Below, one piece after another: positions 61,977 to 64,000 of a stretch of DNA of 64,000 nucleotides. Below the pieces are notes generated by a model, which was not told the DNA's origin, made no database searches, and saw only the letters and a program-made list of their open reading frames with translations. Each line of letters starts with the position of its first letter. Position 1 is the first letter of the stretch. This DNA is from Alphaproteobacteria bacterium (lineage in GTDB: Bacteria; Pseudomonadota; Alphaproteobacteria; Micavibrionales; Micavibrionaceae), in contig JAGRKE010000002.1 in assembly GCA_020442385.1 (NCBI GenBank), positions 434,001 through 498,000 on the forward strand, read 5' to 3'. The position numbers and the translations under genes were made by a program.

Positions 61977-62002
61977 TATTAAATCTCCTGTAAAATAAAA
62001 AA

Positions 62003-62114
62003 GGCACGGGCCGCACAAGCCTTCGAAGAGGACAAGGAAGAAAGCCTGCGGGCCCGCGCCCGTCGATACGCGTTTAGAACATCTTGAAAAGGCAGGGCGA
62101 GCGCCGCGCCTGCC
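62003..62114 (-). terminator. Two GC-rich terminator-like hairpins
   Basis: Minus strand: a long hairpin (62003-62021 with 62042-62060, imperfect) ends in a run of six T. Upstream of it GGCAGG/CCTGCC (62091-62096 with 62109-62114) is followed by TTTTC. They separate the capsid and 79-aa genes from the gp11-like gene. Confidence 0.6.
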
Positions 62115-62206
62115 CCCATACATGAAGCAAGCAAGGGGAATGGGGCGCTCTAGCCTTTTTTGATGTCAACGTAACGAGGAAAGGGTAACCCCTCTAGCAC
62201 ATAAAA

Positions 62207-62446
62207 TTATGAGTAGAGCGTTACCGTTACGCTGCTGCCGTCATTATCCGTCACGACGTAAAACTTCGTGGCGGGTGTTCCATTTGTATCGACATTCGCA
62301 ATGATAAGATCATTTTCACGCAGCATATCTACCGCTTTGTCGAAGTACCCTGTTGTGGTTACTGCGTCATCGTCGGTTACATAGTGCCAAAGCGTGAAGT
62401 TGTTGGCATAAGCCAACACAGAGAGGTCTGTTGCTGTAAAAGACAT
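62207..62446 (-). CDS. Small conserved-type phage protein after the capsid gene
   Basis: 79 aa. MSFTATDLSVLAYANNFTLW followed by a beta-rich part (VVTDNDGSSVTVTLYS at the end). It directly follows the capsid gene, a place often held by short accessory or decoration proteins. AAGGAG upstream of the ATG. Function unknown. Confidence 0.7.
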   Translation of the reverse strand: MSFTATDLSVLAYANNFTLWHYVTDDDAVTTTGYFDKAVDMLRENDLIIANVDTNGTPATKFYVVTDNDGSSVTVTLYS

Positions 62447-62485
62447 GATAAAATCTCCTTATAAGAAGTTCGTGTTGGCTAGGGG

Positions 62486-63322
62486 TTAAGCATCAGGCGT
62501 TTCATCACAATTGATTGTGACAATACCGCTTTGGTCGATAAGGCCGGCGCCCTGACTCATCATGTTATTCACGAAGTGAGAGGCGCGATCGCCATGCCAT
62601 GACACATCTGTTTGAACATCAGATGCAGCGGCATGACCGACAGCGGTTTTGTGATACCAGAAACAAGAGCGGATATCGTTCTCATCCACCGGCAAACCTG
62701 AATGCGGAATAAAGACCGTACCAAGCCATACTTTGGCTTGTGTGATACTGGAATATGGCAGGTTCTCAGAGCCGATATAATCCGCGCTCACAAACTCATC
62801 AATGCCAAGCAATTCGCTCCATTGTTTCCAACCGACGATACAATAACGCTGGCCGTCATCAGGAACATCTTTCTCACCGAATGTCTCGAACGCTTCGAGC
62901 AATTTGGCTTTGGTCATGCCGACATTGTCATCGACAACAGTGTTTTGAGACGCCGTATCCAGCGCATTGATAATCAGTTCATCGGTTTTGCGGCCCAGCG
63001 CATTCGCACCGGCGGCGGCGATGACCTGGCGTTCATCGATATTGGTCTTCAACTCATCCAGACGGTCTACCCAGTCACCGGCATAATAATCCTGCAAGAC
63101 AACCTCGATATTTGAATGATCGAGATTCATCACAGGCACCATGCCATGTGTTGATTTGGTAGACGCCGTGCCTTTGCCGACTTTCTGGAAGACGGCGGAA
63201 GAGCCATTTACATTTGAAATTGTGCGCACAGTGTTTCTGAGTTTAGACCCCTGGCGCTGATAAGCCTCATGCACTTCGCGTTCGAACTGCTTAATGAAGG
63301 CCTGGTCAATAGTCGTAGACAT
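62486..63322 (-). CDS. Phage major capsid protein
   Basis: 278 aa. Pattern of the podovirus-type capsid family common in alphaproteobacteria: TTIDQAFIKQFEREVHEAYQ, SSAVFQKVGKGTAS, DHSNIEVVLQDYYAGDWVDR, AGANALGRKTDELIINALD and VSWHGDRASHFVNNMM near the C-terminus. AAGAGG upstream of the ATG. First structural gene after the module promoter; no portal or scaffold gene precedes it, unlike in related phages. Confidence 0.85.
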   Translation of the reverse strand: MSTTIDQAFIKQFEREVHEAYQRQGSKLRNTVRTISNVNGSSAVFQKVGKGTASTKSTHGMVPVMNLDHSNIEVVLQDYYAGDWVDRLDELKTNIDERQVIAAAGANALGRKTDELIINALDTASQNTVVDDNVGMTKAKLLEAFETFGEKDVPDDGQRYCIVGWKQWSELLGIDEFVSADYIGSENLPYSSITQAKVWLGTVFIPHSGLPVDENDIRSCFWYHKTAVGHAAASDVQTDVSWHGDRASHFVNNMMSQGAGLIDQSGIVTINCDETPDA

Positions 63323-63500
63323 AGTAAACCTCTTTTTGGTTTGACGTTAAATTAAGGACACTTGTGTACGGGCGGGTTGTCGCTGCTTGCTTCATGCACG
63401 TGAAGCAAGAGGGCCTTAAAAATCCGAAACACCATGATTCAGAAGGCAAACCAAGAAATCTGGTTTGTTGTCTTGTGATCCATAAAGACTGAAAAAACAA

Positions 63501-63542
63501 AACGCCGGAGCTCTTCAGTAGCGAAGACGCATTTCCGGCGTT
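63501..63542 (-). terminator. Terminator immediately after the module promoter
   Basis: AACGCCGG (63501-63508) pairs with CCGGCGTT (63535-63542), with an inner TCTTC/GAAGA stem; on the minus strand it is followed by TTTTGTTTTTTC. Transcription from the promoter at 63553-63581 would reach it within the first few nucleotides, giving an RNA of about 55 nt unless read through. Confidence 0.75.
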
Positions 63543-63552
63543 GTTAAGTCTA

Positions 63553-63581
63553 TAAATAGGATATTAATCCTAAAATGTCAA
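63553..63581 (-). promoter_or_regulatory. Phage module promoter with operator-like palindrome
   Basis: Minus strand: -35 TTGACA (63581-63576), exactly 17 bp, -10 TATTTA (63558-63553). The spacer contains AGGAT-ATTA-ATCCT (63558-63571 region), a palindrome placed where a repressor would block polymerase. Confidence 0.6.
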
Positions 63582-63656
63582 CATAAAAAATCACTTAAAT
63601 TTGATTTTTTTCCTATAAATGACATATGATCGTGTTGAAAAGAGCCTTGAGAGCCC

Positions 63657-63685
63657 TTGACATAAAATAATTTACGTATTAGAAC
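63657..63685 (+). promoter_or_regulatory. Promoter toward the PilZ gene
   Basis: -35 TTGACA (63657-63662), 17-bp spacer, weak -10 TAGAAC (63680-63685); TATTAG at 63678 is an alternative. The PilZ ATG is at 63730. Confidence 0.4.
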
Positions 63686-63729
63686 ACTCTATTACGCAAC
63701 ATAGCGCCAGCATTGTGGGAGATTAAATA

Positions 63730-64000
63730 ATGTTTTCAGCTTTGTTAGAGGCTGTTAAATCACAGCCGGAAAATGATCAGTTTGTTTCCAAGCGCCGCCA
63801 TCCGCGCCGCGAGACGGACCGTTGCGTCGTGAAGATTAACGGCAAGGTTCACCCGGTCAGAGATTGGTCAATGGGCGGATTTCTTGCGCAAGCGGACAGC
63901 CGTCCCTTTGGCATCGACAATGAAATTGAAATGACATTGATGTTCAAGCTGCGCGAGAAAATGCTGGAAATTCCGCATAAGGCGCGCGTCGTTAGAAAAG
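63730..64000 (+). CDS. PilZ-domain protein, C-terminus cut by window edge
   Basis: 90 codons seen from the ATG at 63730. After a short helix (FSALLEAVKSQPEND) comes the PilZ cyclic-di-GMP-binding pattern: RRHPRRETDRC, which fits RxxxR, and RDWSMGGF, which fits D/NxSxxG. Small PilZ proteins usually modulate motility, polysaccharide synthesis or attachment in response to c-di-GMP. The bases near the start look native. It is divergent from the phage module. Confidence 0.75.
   Translation, partial: MFSALLEAVKSQPENDQFVSKRRHPRRETDRCVVKINGKVHPVRDWSMGGFLAQADSRPFGIDNEIEMTLMFKLREKMLEIPHKARVVRK

Larger units (their letters stand above)
51847..63581 (-). mobile_element. Phage-derived morphogenesis and lysis module, no portal or integrase
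   Basis: Sixteen minus-strand genes from a promoter at 63553-63581 to a holin gene abutting nhaD. The order capsid, gp11-like, gp12-like, gp14-like, tailspike, TerL, then lysis genes follows T7-type podovirus order. Portal, scaffold, small terminase, gp15/gp16-like internal proteins, RNA polymerase, repressor and integrase were not found. No flanking direct repeats or tRNA seen. All frames are open with good ribosome binding sites, so the module is either freshly deleted or kept for a function. Confidence 0.75.
63323..63729. other. Regulatory region at the head of the phage module
   Basis: 407 bp without a supported gene. It holds, from the capsid side, a perfect hairpin CTTGCTTCA/TGAAGCAAG (63386-63394 with 63401-63409), an intrinsic terminator (63501-63542), a strong minus-strand promoter with an internal palindrome (63553-63581) and a plus-strand promoter toward the PilZ gene (63657-63685). 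Confidence 0.65.

Noticed and set aside
51830..63729. Attachment sites for the phage module
   Set aside because: No convincing direct repeat was found between the nhaD end and the PilZ upstream region, and no tRNA is present.
1..64000. CRISPR arrays, tRNA and rRNA genes
   Set aside because: No spaced direct repeats and no tRNA- or rRNA-like segments were recognised by eye; a dedicated scan would settle this.

Overview
This 64 kb window looks like a chromosomal segment of a free-living alphaproteobacterium. Pointers are a ChpT-type histidine phosphotransferase, a long alphaproteobacterial NADP isocitrate dehydrogenase, a hybrid CheA-REC in a cheA-W-Y-B-R operon, and a phage 3TM-type holin. 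A Micavibrio-like or Rhodospirillales-like lineage is possible, but I cannot place it by sequence alone. No rRNA, tRNA or CRISPR array was seen.

Layout. 1-7.4 kb: arginine biosynthesis (argF, an EamA exporter, argG, argH) running into a double-ATPase oligopeptide importer gene. A 274-bp element with 22-bp terminal inverted repeats sits on the argH start. An AT-rich membrane protein gene appears to have been added between argH and the ABC gene. 7.4-13.9 kb: aqpZ, rpsU, a secreted protein, an M24 aminopeptidase, galU and a phosphomannomutase/phosphoglucomutase (sugar nucleotides). 13.9-20.5 kb: chpT and the chemotaxis operon cheA-cheW-cheY-cheB-cheR, followed by purH. 22.1-30.7 kb: a lineage-specific accessory locus with a 203-aa protein, a 2096-aa giant with octapeptide repeats and coiled coils, two small paralogous proteins each preceded by a short peptide frame, and a 56-aa protein. 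30.7-35.1 kb: lepA, an FkbM methyltransferase and an OLD-family ATPase/TOPRIM nuclease in an overlapping chain whose two joints share a 17-bp repeat. 35.1-51.8 kb: mostly housekeeping genes (cysteine synthase, acnA, yggT, folD, icd, nhaD) mixed with secreted or uncharacterised proteins, two of which carry HExxH motifs.

51.8-63.6 kb, minus strand: a phage morphogenesis and lysis module in T7-like order: capsid, small protein, gp11-like adaptor, gp12-like nozzle, gp14-like internal protein, tailspike, large terminase, SleB-like endolysin, holin. The genes are open and have good ribosome binding sites, but no portal, scaffold, integrase or replication gene is present. Several small genes inside have their own promoter and/or terminator, like morons. 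A strong promoter with an operator-like palindrome heads the module and is followed at once by an intrinsic terminator. The window ends in a PilZ-domain gene.

The most distinctive observations are the MITE-like element that replaced the 5' end of argH (its conceptual removal restores a canonical ArgH N-terminus in frame), two places where a gene seems to have been added at a stop/start overlap with the junction duplicated, the giant-protein locus, and the portal-less phage module with its promoter-terminator head.
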